A stretch of 64,000 nt of DNA from Bacillota bacterium (GTDB taxonomy: Bacteria; Bacillota; UBA4882; UBA8346), in the NCBI GenBank assembly GCA_023401925.1, contig JAEXDA010000013.1, positions 15,730 to 79,729 on the forward strand. Reading direction: 5' to 3'. The notes beneath the pieces were generated by a model. It made no database searches. It worked only from the letters and a program-made list of their open reading frames with translations, and had not been told where the DNA came from. A program made the translations under genes and the position numbers. Below are positions 44,878 through 53,994 of the stretch, piece by piece (within the stretch, counting starts at the first letter, position 1; each line of letters begins with the position of its first letter).

Positions 44878-46104
44878 CTAAAACGTTTCCTCCCGTCTGT
44901 TCTGGTTTTTCCTCCTCATCAAAGTATTGACTCTTTCCGATCCAACCAGCATCAAGACGATAAAGAAGGCCAGAAAAAGCGGTACGACCCGCATTGTAGA
45001 CCCTGAGGCGATCAATCCAACCAGCGGCGGTAAAAAAGTGCTTCCGGTATAGGCTACTGCCATCTGGTAACCGATAATGGTCTGTGAATGCTCCGGTCCG
45101 AAACGGCTGGGCGTTTCATGCAGCATACAGGGATAAATGGGGGCGCAGCCCAGTCCGACCAAAATAAAACCGGCAAGCGAACAAACGGCGGGCAAAGGCA
45201 GCAAAAGGACCACCGCGCCGGCGAAGGCAATCATTTGTCCCACCCGGATCAGGATGATGTTGGCAAGCTTCATGGTAACAAATCCGGAAATCAGCCTGCC
45301 AACGGTAATTCCCGCGTAATACAGGGATACCCAGCGTGCCGCCGTCGCTGGAGGCAATCCTTTGATATTCACCAGAAAACTGCCGCCCCACAAACCCAAG
45401 CTGGCTTCAGCGCCGCAATAGAACAAAAAAGCTACCAATGCGGGTCTGACACCGTTCAGTTTTAAAAGCTTCGGGGCCGGCTTCTTTTCTGCGGGCAAAT
45501 CACTTCCCTGACCCGAAACCTCGCCCGAGGCTGCCTGACTATTTGCCCCGGCATTTTCCGTGCGGTTCCATAGGGGTAAAGTGAAAAAAAGCAATACCGT
45601 CAAGGAGAACTGGATAATGGAAATCGTCAGGTAGCCGCTGCGCCAGGCGTTTTGACCGGCAATATACTGCGCCATGATTACCGGTCCAATCGTGGCCCCC
45701 ACTCCCCAGAAGCAATGCAGCCAGCTCATATGATGAGCCTGGTAATGGGTGGCGACATAGTTGTTTAAGGCGGCATCAACCGAACCCGCTCCCAACCCAA
45801 GCGGCACCGCCAACAATATCAGCCAAAGCAATGAGGGCGCCAGCGAGAAACCCAGCAAGGCGCTGGCGGTCATCAGACAACTGATAAAAGTAACCCTGCC
45901 GGTGCCTAGCCGTTTGATCACAGTACCGCTGGCCAAACTGGAAAGGATGGTACCGCCGGCGATGGTCATGGAGACAATCCCCGCCGCCGCCAAGGGCGCT
46001 TTGATATCAAGCTTCATAACCGGCCAGGCCGCTCCCAAAAGCGAATCGGGTAATCCCAAACTGATAAAGGCCAAATAAATAATGATTAAAAAAAAGGTTG
46101 CCAT
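44878..46104 (-). CDS. MFS transporter, sugar-permease (FucP/YbjJ-like) type
   Basis: This is a 408-residue membrane protein with about 12 hydrophobic segments in two halves. Motif A-like SGTVIKRLGTGRVTF follows helix 2, and the sequence GLGAGSVDAALNNYVATHY with HMSWLHCFWGVGATIGP is typical of the fucose-permease/YbjJ group. A charged loop rich in Ser, Glu and Lys joins the halves. The start at 46104 has AAGGAG upstream. It directly follows a ROK regulator, so it probably imports a sugar whose presence that regulator senses. The substrate is not readable. Confidence 0.82.
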   Translation of the reverse strand: MATFFLIIIYLAFISLGLPDSLLGAAWPVMKLDIKAPLAAAGIVSMTIAGGTILSSLASGTVIKRLGTGRVTFISCLMTASALLGFSLAPSLLWLILLAVPLGLGAGSVDAALNNYVATHYQAHHMSWLHCFWGVGATIGPVIMAQYIAGQNAWRSGYLTISIIQFSLTVLLFFTLPLWNRTENAGANSQAASGEVSGQGSDLPAEKKPAPKLLKLNGVRPALVAFLFYCGAEASLGLWGGSFLVNIKGLPPATAARWVSLYYAGITVGRLISGFVTMKLANIILIRVGQMIAFAGAVVLLLPLPAVCSLAGFILVGLGCAPIYPCMLHETPSRFGPEHSQTIIGYQMAVAYTGSTFLPPLVGLIASGSTMRVVPLFLAFFIVLMLVGSERVNTLMRRKNQNRREETF

Positions 46105-46138
46105 CAATGCCGAACTCCTTTTCCTATGAATGATTTCT

Positions 46139-47161
46139 TTATATCCTTTTCTCAACCAACTGCAGGTGATAGGTTAAACTTTCCAGGGTGATGGCTATCA
46201 GCCCGTTCAGATAATCGGCGCGGACATCTTTCTGCAAGAATATTTCCGGCATATGTTTTTGGGGAATTATTTCAAGGCAGCGGTTATAAATGTCAACCAT
46301 TTGATCATTCTTAAACAACTCTCCCGTTAACGCAATGGTTTCCGGATTAATGATAGCGATTATGGAGACAAGGGTTTTTACCACTAACGGAATAAAGGTG
46401 TGCTCGTTATGAAGCTGTATTAATTGGGCTTCCTGTGATAAATCCAAAGGTAAAAAAGATACTTCACCTGCAAATTTTGTATTGCCTTTTAAAATATGTC
46501 CGTCCACCATAATGCCCCCTCCGGGCAGGTTATTCTTGGGGAAGTATAAAAAGGCAATGGTTTTATCTCCATCATAATTTTGTTTTTTGTAAAAACCGTA
46601 GACGATAGCATTCATATCATTTTCAATGGTAAATTCCAACTGATATTGTTCTTTAAGTTTAATCCCTAAGGGAACATGCATTAACTCTTTAATATCACAA
46701 ATATCTATTACGCCCCGGTTAACAACACCGGGAAGCCCAATCCCGATAGCTTTAAGATTGGGGTATCGATTAATCAATTCGCCCACCAATCGTTCAATGA
46801 CTTCATAATTGATTCGAACGAAGTTGGCCGAATTTTCCTCAATAATTTCTCCCATCATGTTGGCAACAGTATAGGTGACACCGCCTTCTGCTCCGGCATA
46901 TAAACAGGCAATCAAGGAATAGTAGGCGTTATATATAAAACGTCTTGCCGGACGACCGCCGTTAGGCTGGGCCAAATCGATCTCCATAATTTCTCCGGTT
47001 TGTAAAAGTTCATTGAGGATATTGCTGCAGGTGGCGACACTTAGCCCGGTGGCGTTTGCCAGAGTCAACTTCGTTCCATAAGTTAGAGCTTTTAATGCCG
47101 TTTTTACAAGCTCAGTATTGATTTGCTTGACTTTAAACCCGTTATTGGTGATTTGAGGCAT
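46139..47161 (-). CDS. ROK-family transcriptional regulator
   Basis: This 340-residue protein has an N-terminal winged helix (YGTKLTLANATGLSVATCSN and ILNELLQTGEI) and a C-terminal ROK sugar-kinase-like fold (AIGIGLPGVVNRG, DMNAIVYGFY). The catalytic aspartate region and the Cys-rich zinc motif of active ROK kinases are not evident, which fits a repressor such as XylR or NagC. It lies 35 nt upstream of the MFS gene on the same strand and probably controls it and itself. Confidence 0.85.
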   Translation of the reverse strand: MPQITNNGFKVKQINTELVKTALKALTYGTKLTLANATGLSVATCSNILNELLQTGEIMEIDLAQPNGGRPARRFIYNAYYSLIACLYAGAEGGVTYTVANMMGEIIEENSANFVRINYEVIERLVGELINRYPNLKAIGIGLPGVVNRGVIDICDIKELMHVPLGIKLKEQYQLEFTIENDMNAIVYGFYKKQNYDGDKTIAFLYFPKNNLPGGGIMVDGHILKGNTKFAGEVSFLPLDLSQEAQLIQLHNEHTFIPLVVKTLVSIIAIINPETIALTGELFKNDQMVDIYNRCLEIIPQKHMPEIFLQKDVRADYLNGLIAITLESLTYHLQLVEKRI

Positions 47162-47383
47162 GGTTTTTTCCCTCTAGCAACTTTCGATAATGGTTATTAA
47201 AAGTAGTATTTTAAAATAAATTATACCTACATATTTTGGAAGTGTCAATCGGGAAATAAATGTCCCCGATAGGTTTATGAGTGCTTTTTTGGAAGGGCGA
47301 TTTCAGGAGTTCATCGGGAACATAAAAAAGGGCAGCTGCAAAAAGAGTTAAAATCAATGAGAAAGGCAAAGTAAAAAAATAAT

Positions 47384-47929
47384 TCATGTAAAATCTTCGG
47401 GTAATATAAAAGTGAAATCATGTCGAGGAAAATACGCCCCACGTTTTGCTGCAATATCGACATATTGTAAATTTTCCATGAATTCGGTGAAGGTATCGGC
47501 TAACTTGTAAACATTATGGTCCTCGGTGGATTCTGCGAACACAAATTCGTCATAGAAAAGGTCGCAGGCATAAATACCCGCCGTCTCTTCCGCGGTGGAA
47601 AGCATGATAAACAAGCCACCCTCACCATAACAATTCCCAATCATGAGGTATTCCGGCGGAATATCAAAATTAAAATTATAATTATAGTTTAAATTCAAGC
47701 AATCACTCTGAACAGCCAAGTCCATCCCATACAGTACTTTCAAGACGGCTCCCTGTTTTATCTCCGGAATAAAAAAGCAGTGGTAATCTTGAGGGTACAT
47801 ACCGTTGCAATCAAGCAAAAACCGCCGGTAATCTTCGGGGAGTTTTAAAGCCGTTTTATCCAGAAATTGGCCTATTCTCGTTTCAGAGGTTCGTTTGTTC
47901 TCTTTTTGCAGTTTAATATTGGCAAACAT
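47384..47929 (-). CDS. SUKH (SMI1/KNR4) family protein, probable immunity protein
   Basis: This protein has about 181 residues from the ATG at 47929 (GGGAG upstream). The SUKH signature is visible: LPEDYRRFLLDCNGMYP, a central loop, then YLMIGNCYGEGGLFIML, YACDLFYDEF and VYKLADTFTEFMENL. SUKH proteins commonly neutralise nuclease and other toxins of contact-dependent or type VI-like systems. No toxin gene is adjacent. The preceding gene at 47967 ends 37 nt upstream and may be in the same operon. Confidence 0.82.
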   Translation of the reverse strand: MFANIKLQKENKRTSETRIGQFLDKTALKLPEDYRRFLLDCNGMYPQDYHCFFIPEIKQGAVLKVLYGMDLAVQSDCLNLNYNYNFNFDIPPEYLMIGNCYGEGGLFIMLSTAEETAGIYACDLFYDEFVFAESTEDHNVYKLADTFTEFMENLQYVDIAAKRGAYFPRHDFTFILPEDFT

Positions 47930-47966
47930 TTTCTTTTCCGTCTCCCTTCCGGTGAGCGATTTGGGC

Positions 47967-48341
47967 TTACCTAAATTGTTCAGGGTCATGGGTTTTAAGG
48001 ATCGGCGTTTTATTCTGGAGATACCACTCGACAATATGATCCGTCAAGCGATCATAAAGGTCATCTTCCAGATAGGGGTCTTGATAGTCCAGAATTCTGG
48101 CGACATCGTTTTTTATTTCCGCTTGAGTCGGTTCATCAAAGATCCCCGATCCGCAAAGCGTAGTTACAATAAACCTGCCAAAGATTTCATGGCCTTTGTC
48201 CCAATTGATATTGCCGTTTCTTTGCGCTTCATCTCTTAGTCTCTCCACCGCGCGAATCAGTTCGCCCTGAACCGTATCAGCCTGTCCGCTTTGAGGGACA
48301 AAGTTTTGCCAGAGAAATTTCGCTTCCTCAAAATACTTCAT
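47967..48341 (-). CDS. Conserved hypothetical protein of immunity-island type
   Basis: This is a 124-residue soluble, mostly helical and acidic protein (MKYFEEAKFLWQNFVPQSGQ at the start, then NINWDKGHEIFGRFIV). GGAGG lies 7 to 8 nt before the ATG. I recognise it only as a type of protein often found beside SUKH-like immunity genes and have no function to assign. It lies directly upstream of the SUKH gene. Confidence 0.65.
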   Translation of the reverse strand: MKYFEEAKFLWQNFVPQSGQADTVQGELIRAVERLRDEAQRNGNINWDKGHEIFGRFIVTTLCGSGIFDEPTQAEIKNDVARILDYQDPYLEDDLYDRLTDHIVEWYLQNKTPILKTHDPEQFR

Positions 48342-48343
48342 GG

Positions 48344-48439
48344 TCAGCCTCCAAATTTTAAGTCGTTTAGCGAAGAAAATGTTATTTCCAAGGATTTAGC
48401 TCGTATATTTTTATATACTTTTTCCATCGATTCGTCCAT
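48344..48439 (-). CDS. Short ORF of 31 codons upstream of the hypothetical gene
   Basis: The frame runs from ATG 48439 to a TGA 2 nt before the next ATG, with GAGG upstream. Its last codons contain the GGAGG of the next gene, so it could be a coupled leader peptide. It may equally be the tail of a decayed gene. No homologue is known to me. Confidence 0.35.
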   Translation of the reverse strand: MDESMEKVYKNIRAKSLEITFSSLNDLKFGG

Positions 48440-48480
48440 AATGATTTCCTCACCCGATAATTTCGTATTGAATGATACAA

Positions 48481-49023
48481 TTAATTTTCTTCTTCAATCA
48501 TTGAATGAATAAAAAAAGCATTTCTAAAAATTTTCATACCAAGGAATTTGCTCCAGTTGTTTTCTCCAGTTAAAACCTTTGCAAATTCAACTAAAAAATC
48601 ATAAGCTATTCCTTTTTTACTCATGTCTGCCGGATTAAATAATTGTACGATTCGGCACTAATATAAGCCGTTTTTCATTATAATGTTTAAATCTTGCTGA
48701 TGCTTCTCCGGCAATTTCACATCAGAAAACTGAGCGGCCATTGTAAGACTTTCGTAATTGGTTAGGCAGAGCATTTCTTGCGTTACTTTTATAAAGCCTT
48801 CAAATTGGCGCATTCCTTTTTCTTTTGAAATTTCGTTCCTAACTTCAACTTTCCAAATTCCTTCACCGCCTGTTCCCCACAAAAGGAGATTCTTCTTCTT
48901 TATTTCCATTTTAAAATACGCAAAAAGCTGTTCAAATTCCCAGTTTTCATCCACAAACGACTGATACAGATCCGGATTAATAATTCCTAAAAAGCAAGAG
49001 TCATCGGTTACTTTATAGACCAT
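48481..49023 (-). pseudogene. Immunity-type gene interrupted by an in-frame TAG
   Basis: From ATG 49023 (GGGAGG 7 nt upstream) the first 121 codons run to a TAG at 48658-48660. After it the same frame continues for 58 more codons (CRIVQLFNPADMSKKGIAYD, then NNWSKFLGMKIFRNAFFIHS) to a TAA at 48481. The join IMKNGLY-stop-CRIVQLFNP reads naturally as a broken strand, so the TAG is probably a nonsense mutation of a tyrosine codon. Function unknown; context suggests an orphan immunity protein. Confidence 0.55.
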
Positions 49024-49136
49024 CATACCTCCTCCCATCAAAGCGGCAATACGGCAATAGTCTTTGCGTCCCAATACCAACCTTTGATTTTATATGTAAT
49101 ATAATCTAATATAGAATCTACTAATTGGTATTAAAA

Positions 49137-49391
49137 TCATAAATATGCGTCCAAATCTTCCAAACTTTTAATTTCAATTAATTTCTCTATTACGAGTTTC
49201 CTCTTCTCCGGTGAAAGACTGAATAATTTCTTTTCCCACTCAAAAGGAACCTCGCCTAATGTTCCAGACACTTCTGAAAGTAAGGCTTCTTTTGAATAAT
49301 CATATCGAGTAAAGCCGATAAATTTTAAAAATCCATATTCATCTCTAGAAATTTCCCTTCTTTCTGGCACGTTAGCGCCATCGCCTTCCAC
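49137..49391 (-). CDS. Hypothetical protein, probably 5'-truncated
   Basis: The frame encodes up to 84 residues (ISRDEYGFLKFIGFTRYDYS, KLFSLSPEKRKLVIEKLIEI). No convincing ribosome site precedes its ATG. At 49391 the AT-rich coding sequence changes abruptly to the GC-rich hairpin region, so the original 5' end seems to be lost. It is likely the tail of another small island gene. Confidence 0.45.
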   Translation of the reverse strand: MEGDGANVPERREISRDEYGFLKFIGFTRYDYSKEALLSEVSGTLGEVPFEWEKKLFSLSPEKRKLVIEKLIEIKSLEDLDAYL

Positions 49392-49790
49392 TTGTTCACT
49401 GGTTTAACGGGGCTGAATTGCTTTAAGGTGTGCGTTCACCCCTACGGCCTATCAAGTCGCGGTCTACGCTTCGTTTCGTCTGTTGCCAGGTCGACGCGCA
49501 GGACCTACTACTGGTGGGTGGTTAGTCCTTTCCAGATAAAGGATTTCACTTTATTAAAACCGCCAAGCTTCGCTTGGGCCCGCTAACGCATGCGGATCCC
49601 GACGCCGTTTTGGCTTAGTCGCCACCGCGGACTTGGCTAAAACGGTGTGGCGCGATTCTTCGTGAATCGACTTCCTTGAATTAACTTCGTGATGCTACTT
49701 ACTTCTTCGAATATTCATCTTCGAATCTCCGCGCCCGAAGCGGGAACCCTGCGATTATACGAAGTTCGGCGACAGTCATTTACTTTCAAT
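49392..49790. other. GC-rich hairpin-rich insert (integron attC-like?)
   Basis: The base composition differs sharply from the AT-rich island on both sides, and there is no gene. Several stem-loops with TTC or TTCG turns are visible: CCAAGC-TTC-GCTTGG near 49562, and an imperfect 16-bp inverted repeat around GACTAAGCCAAAACGG near 49598-49652. GATTC-ACGAA-GAATC and CCCGAAGCGGG are further examples. A GTTTAAC box at 49402 resembles the conserved R'' box of attC sites. Dense imperfect fold-back sequence is typical of integron recombination sites, but a matching right box was not found. Confidence 0.3.
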
Positions 49791-49917
49791 TTCTCCAATT
49801 ACCATCCGGATAATGTCCCATAACGTTTTGCCATTATCTGCATTTTCCAATTTGCCTTCTTTTATTTAGTGCATAAGTTATTTTTTTAGCGTAAGTTAAT
49901 CTTTATTTGCTCCAAAT

Positions 49918-49942
49918 GCCTCAGGTGTTTGGGGCTTTTTCT
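49918..49942 (+). terminator. Plus-strand intrinsic terminator-like hairpin
   Basis: GCCTCA, loop GGTGTT and TGGGGC form a stem with one G-U pair, followed by TTTTTCTC. There is no intact plus-strand gene upstream. It may be a leftover of the sequence that brought the hairpin-rich insert. The rest of 49791-50002 is AT-rich with no gene seen. Confidence 0.45.
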
Positions 49943-50002
49943 CGCTCAATCTCGGAAACACTCCTAATCGTTATATGAAAGTTTTTATTTCCCTTCCAAT
50001 TA

Positions 50003-50494
50003 CTAAATTTGTTTTATATGCTTTGCTGATTCATACATTTTTAATGCAGATATTGCTATTTGACTATCAGGGAATTTTAAAAGGGTTTTTTCATATAATT
50101 CTTTCGATTTCTCTCCATCACCTAATTGCCCGTAGCAAAACGCCATATTAACCATAGCCATTTCAAGATATGATGTACGGCTTGAAGATAAAAGAACTAT
50201 TGATCTATATTTATCAATCCATTCATGCTTTGTAAAGAAATTAAAACTTTTCTCGAATTCTTGAATTGCTTTTTCAAATTGGCCAGACTTATAAAACTTC
50301 ATTCCTTTTCTATGGTATCTGGGAATTAGATTTCGTAATAATAAAGACAAAAATAAATAAGTTCCTGCACCAAATAATACTGGATCACCAGCTTTTATTT
50401 GAAAATAAAGAAATATACATATAAACAAAACACTAAACTGAGGTATTATTGCAAACCAGTTAATTTGTCTTACAATAGGTCGAGATGAAGCCAT
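50003..50494 (-). CDS. Membrane-anchored TPR protein
   Basis: This is a 163-residue protein with two N-terminal membrane segments (about 12-32 and 40-55). They are followed by tetratricopeptide-like repeats (FYKSGQFEKAIQEFEKSFNF, then MAFCYGQLGDGEKSKELYEK). GGAGG lies upstream of the ATG. TPR domains mediate protein contacts; the partner is unknown. Confidence 0.65.
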   Translation of the reverse strand: MASSRPIVRQINWFAIIPQFSVLFICIFLYFQIKAGDPVLFGAGTYLFLSLLLRNLIPRYHRKGMKFYKSGQFEKAIQEFEKSFNFFTKHEWIDKYRSIVLLSSSRTSYLEMAMVNMAFCYGQLGDGEKSKELYEKTLLKFPDSQIAISALKMYESAKHIKQI

Positions 50495-50588
50495 AATTTC
50501 TCCTCCTTAAAATGTTTAAATATTTCACTTATGTTAGCTCAACTCTAGTATATAAATAAATACGAACTAAACTATTGAGCAATTTCAC

Positions 50589-50930
50589 TCATTTTCTAGA
50601 TAGTTGTCCATAAAACTTTTCAATACTTTGCTTGATTTGTTCCTTTTCTTGAGCGGAATCCATAAAATCATACATTATTTTACCTCCAACGAGTCTTTTT
50701 TTAGATACGCAATTGATCCAGTTTTCTTGATTGATTAATTTATCTTGCGCCAAATTAAGCATCCATAGGATAAACATCTCCGACATATTTTCCCCCTGAA
50801 ATCGATCAAGGAATTCCGGCAATGAACAGCCCGGGCCAACCTTCTGATAAAAAGCGAGTGTAAGTATGTAGCAGGCAATACTGATAATATGACCCAAAAA
50901 TAAAAGGACCTCAGGATTCTTTATCTCCAA
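50589..50930 (-). CDS. Hypothetical protein, 113 residues
   Basis: The protein is soluble or weakly membrane-associated: an N-terminal hydrophobic stretch (VLLFLGHIISIACYILTLAF) is followed by an acidic/basic helical part. It overlaps the end of the gene at 50921 by 10 nt, which suggests translational coupling. I do not recognise the family. Confidence 0.55.
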   Translation of the reverse strand: MEIKNPEVLLFLGHIISIACYILTLAFYQKVGPGCSLPEFLDRFQGENMSEMFILWMLNLAQDKLINQENWINCVSKKRLVGGKIMYDFMDSAQEKEQIKQSIEKFYGQLSRK

Positions 50931-51514
50931 GGTAAGCTCACCGAACCATCCGCACTGTCCAAAAGCTGGTACAGTTCATCAATTGTAATACCTGCATCCT
51001 GTACAAAACCTTTGCAGCTTTGAAGAGTTCTTTCCGTAACCTCCACCCAAGAACTGCCGTCCGCTAATTCTTCAGCTTCGGGTGAACCATCCTGTGCATG
51101 ATACTGCTTCGTATCTTCCAATAGCATTTCACCTATAGCAACCAGCAGGCTTCCAAGCTCCATATCGGATAACGATTCAAGACTTCCCAGCCATTCCAGA
51201 GGCTTTCGATATTCCGACAGCAGCTTGGGAATTTTCAGCAGGACCTCTTGTTCCGGCTGAAAATTATCCGGCTGATAATTCTTTGCATGTTTAAAAAATA
51301 AATCCTCACTCGTCTTGTAACGCCCGATTACTTTCGCTTTTTCATCGAATGCCATTTCATAACCAAAACCGTCTATCAGACAATGGGCCTTGGTTTTACT
51401 GCTGAAATATATCAATAAATCACCAAAATCGGGATTGTTTTTCAAGGCATCGGCTACATTCGGAGCAATCAGCTTCCCGACAATTAATTTCTCCAATATC
51501 TCGTTCCGGGACAT
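50921..51514 (-). CDS. Hypothetical protein, 197 residues
   Basis: This is an acidic soluble protein with a good ribosome site (GGGGGTGGGG region) before the ATG. The N-terminal segment ILEKLIVGKLIAPNVADALK is helical, and the C-terminus WVEVTERTLQSCKGFVQDAG and ITIDELYQLLDSADG is also helical. It lies in the immunity-type island and is coupled to the 113-residue gene. No family recognised. Confidence 0.55.
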   Translation of the reverse strand: MSRNEILEKLIVGKLIAPNVADALKNNPDFGDLLIYFSSKTKAHCLIDGFGYEMAFDEKAKVIGRYKTSEDLFFKHAKNYQPDNFQPEQEVLLKIPKLLSEYRKPLEWLGSLESLSDMELGSLLVAIGEMLLEDTKQYHAQDGSPEAEELADGSSWVEVTERTLQSCKGFVQDAGITIDELYQLLDSADGSVSLPWR

Positions 51515-51673
51515 AACCCCACCCCCTTCTACTGTTCGCAGTCATTAAAAATTTTGGGAATTATCCACAAACACATTCGCTTCTTCTGTAAACATCTGTT
51601 CGTCCCGATACCGTCTTGTTACAATGTAAAGCAATATGATAATAACCATCCTCAACTTCAATGGATCAGGTAC

Positions 51674-51916
51674 CTATGATACTGAATATTCAATCTCATA
51701 ACTCCAAGACTCAAGTAACTTAGGCCGAATTTTAAAATTAAGTTCTTTAAGCCATAAATGGAGAATAGAAATATCAGGCGGATTTTCATAGCCTGAATTT
51801 AATAATTCCATATAATTCTCGGCAAAATGCGTAACAAGTAAATCATACCTGTATTCAGCTCTTCCCAGTATATTAACTTGTTTTCTCAATTCTTCAAAAT
51901 GGATATTTTTATTCAT
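51674..51916 (-). CDS. Hypothetical protein, 80 residues
   Basis: This small soluble protein has a clear GGAGG-type site before ATG 51916. The content is mostly helical (ILGRAEYRYDLLVTHFAENY), then IRPKLLESWSYEIEYSVS. Context suggests another island immunity-type gene. Function unknown. Confidence 0.5.
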   Translation of the reverse strand: MNKNIHFEELRKQVNILGRAEYRYDLLVTHFAENYMELLNSGYENPPDISILHLWLKELNFKIRPKLLESWSYEIEYSVS

Positions 51917-52030
51917 TCATTTTTCCTCCCCACCCCAAAAATTACAAACAACGCCTCGACATCTTCGAAAGATGCGGCTTTTTAGGTTCCATTATTATCT
52001 TCTCTGTAGTTACATCACCCACAAAGGGTA

Positions 52031-53140
52031 TTAATCAAGCCAAGACAGTGTCTTCCCTGAATATTTCCGAACCGTTTCCAACATTTTTTGGACACCTTCG
52101 CCATAATCATTGACAGCTTCTTTACTTGCCCCATATTCAAAAAATAATTTCACCATCGCATCATCTTTGAAATCACTCCGGTCATACTCAAAAAGCGCTT
52201 TTATGACCGGAGTATTTCCCCATGCGTCTCGAATATCGACATCGGCTCCTCTGTCCAATAAACTTTTGGCAATATCAATTTCCAATGTCTCGGCTATCAG
52301 ATGTAACAATGACTTTCCACTCTCTCGATAGTTGGGATCAAATTCATTATTATTTATAAGTTCTCTCACAGCATCATACTTTTCATAACATATATTTAGC
52401 CAAATACTTCCTTCCACCGCCATAATGTCTCCAACCTTCATTTCCTTAATCTTTTTTTGACAATACTTTTTACAATTTCCACCACAACCGTCACATATAT
52501 CTTCTCTTGCAATCCGTTCATAATAGAATTCCGCTTTCTTCAAATCCTTTTCAATGCCGTTGCCATAATAAAATAAATCACCGATTGCTTTGGCGTTGCA
52601 AAATACATCTTGCTTTAGCGCTTTATCCAGATATTGAACCGATTTTAAAAGGTTATGTATTTCTTTGTTCTCATCGAGATATAGTTCCGACATTTTGCCA
52701 TACATAATAGCCATCGTATAATCACTGACATTTTGGTTATCTGTTTGGAATATTTTTTCGGCATTCAAATAGTAGGCAATGGCCTCCGCTTTTTTATGTT
52801 CCAGTTGCAAAATATCTCCCATTAACATCCATGCCATTACTTTATTGTTTTTTATGGCTTCTGCCAATATTTCTTTGGCTTTTTCACTATTCTTACTTAT
52901 TCCCTGACCGCGGAACAACTTATCCGCTACTCGAATCTGCGCATCCAGCATACCCTGACTTGCGCAGAGTTCAAATAGATGAAAAGCCTTGGTATCATCC
53001 ATTGGAACTTCTAATCCTTGTTCATACAGCCTGGCAATTTGATAAATAGCGTGTATATCTTCTTCCCCGGCCTTTTCCATCAAATCTTCCGGGAAGTTAT
53101 TGATATCACTGGCGACAATTTCTCGTACTTCGTTCCACAC
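52031..53140 (-). CDS. Sel1-repeat plus ankyrin-repeat protein
   Basis: This protein of about 369 residues starts at the GTG at 53140, which has AAGGAG 10 nt upstream. The longer frame to 53209 would run back over the neighbouring gene. The N-terminal two thirds hold Sel1/TPR-like repeats (IYQIARLYEQGLEVPMDDTK, AQIRVADKLFRGQGISKNSE). The C-terminal third holds ankyrin repeats (LHLIAETLEIDIAKSLLDRG, DAWGNTPVIKALFEYDRSDF) and ends YSGKTLSWLD. A four-cysteine cluster (CDGCGGNCKKYC) between them could bind a metal. The C-terminal third is a paralogue of the gene at 53585. Confidence 0.7.
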   Translation of the reverse strand: MWNEVREIVASDINNFPEDLMEKAGEEDIHAIYQIARLYEQGLEVPMDDTKAFHLFELCASQGMLDAQIRVADKLFRGQGISKNSEKAKEILAEAIKNNKVMAWMLMGDILQLEHKKAEAIAYYLNAEKIFQTDNQNVSDYTMAIMYGKMSELYLDENKEIHNLLKSVQYLDKALKQDVFCNAKAIGDLFYYGNGIEKDLKKAEFYYERIAREDICDGCGGNCKKYCQKKIKEMKVGDIMAVEGSIWLNICYEKYDAVRELINNNEFDPNYRESGKSLLHLIAETLEIDIAKSLLDRGADVDIRDAWGNTPVIKALFEYDRSDFKDDAMVKLFFEYGASKEAVNDYGEGVQKMLETVRKYSGKTLSWLD

Positions 53141-53168
53141 GGCATATCCACTCCTTTCAATTCCATCA

Positions 53169-53547
53169 TTACTTCTTCTTGATAAACCCCATAAATTCCT
53201 CATCTTCAAACATATGAATCAGTTCTCTGGCAGTATATTTACCGGCTTTCAAATCCAAATCCGCCCCTTGGGTGATTAAGTATTTGGCGATCTCATACAT
53301 CCGGGGATCCGTTCGACTTACGGCAGAGATTAGAGGGGTGTTTTCGTGTTTATTGCGGCAATCGATCTCAACTCCCGCCTCAACCAATAATTTGGTGATT
53401 GCTAAATCGTAATTTATTATCGATATGTAAATAGGTGTCTCCATCTCTGTCTCTGTAATTTAAGTCACACCCCTTCTTCATTGCTTCTTTTAAGCTCTCA
53501 ATATCATGATGAGCTATTTTGTATCCCAGTTCTTCCCGCGGATCCAT
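53169..53547 (-). pseudogene. Ankyrin-repeat gene with a frameshift
   Basis: A start at 53547 with GGAGG 8 nt upstream encodes MDPREELGYKIAHHDIESLK and KKGCDLNYRDRDGDT. The matching ankyrin consensus then continues in another frame (PIYISIINYDLAITKLLVEA through LITQGADLDLKAG to the stop at 53169). The frame change lies near 53440. Either a one-base indel inactivated the gene or the assembly has an error. It would be a two-to-three-repeat ankyrin protein. Confidence 0.65.
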
Positions 53548-53584
53548 GGTAGTCGCCTCCTTGTTCCGTCACCCATGATAGCCA

Positions 53585-53977
53585 TTAACCAAGCCAAGAC
53601 AGTGTTTTACCGGAATATTTTCGAACCATTGCCAACATTTTTTGGACACCTACACCATATTGATTGACAGCATCTTTACTTGCCCCATGTTCAAAAAGTA
53701 ATTTCACCATGGCATCATCTTCGAAATCATTCCGGTCATACTCGGCAAGGGCTTTCATTACCGGAGTATTTCCATATGAATCTCTTATATCAACATTTGC
53801 TCCCCTGTCCAATAAACTTTTGGCAATATCGACTTCCATCGTCTCGGCTATCAAACACAGTAATGGCATCCCCTTTTTTATACAGTCGGGAACAATTTCA
53901 TTATTCTTTAGTTGTTCCCTTATCTGATCATAATTTTCAAAACGTGTATCAAACCAAATACTCTCTGCTGTCTTCAT
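53585..53977 (-). CDS. Ankyrin-repeat protein, paralogue of the 52031 gene C-terminus
   Basis: This protein has about 130 residues from ATG 53977, with GGAGG 8 nt upstream. LCLIAETMEVDIAKSLLDRG, SYGNTPVMKALAEYDRNDFE and the end MVRKYSGKTLSWLG match the C-terminal third of the Sel1-ankyrin protein almost residue for residue. It thus stands alone as an ankyrin module. The pair suggests domain duplication or fission inside the island. Confidence 0.65.
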   Translation of the reverse strand: MKTAESIWFDTRFENYDQIREQLKNNEIVPDCIKKGMPLLCLIAETMEVDIAKSLLDRGANVDIRDSYGNTPVMKALAEYDRNDFEDDAMVKLLFEHGASKDAVNQYGVGVQKMLAMVRKYSGKTLSWLG

Positions 53978-53994
53978 ACAACCGGCCTCCTTGA

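Noticed and set aside
44528..44881. 117-codon plus-strand frame
   Set aside because: It is a degenerate 21-nt repeat translated in phase. It lacks a ribosome site and runs into the convergent MFS gene end.
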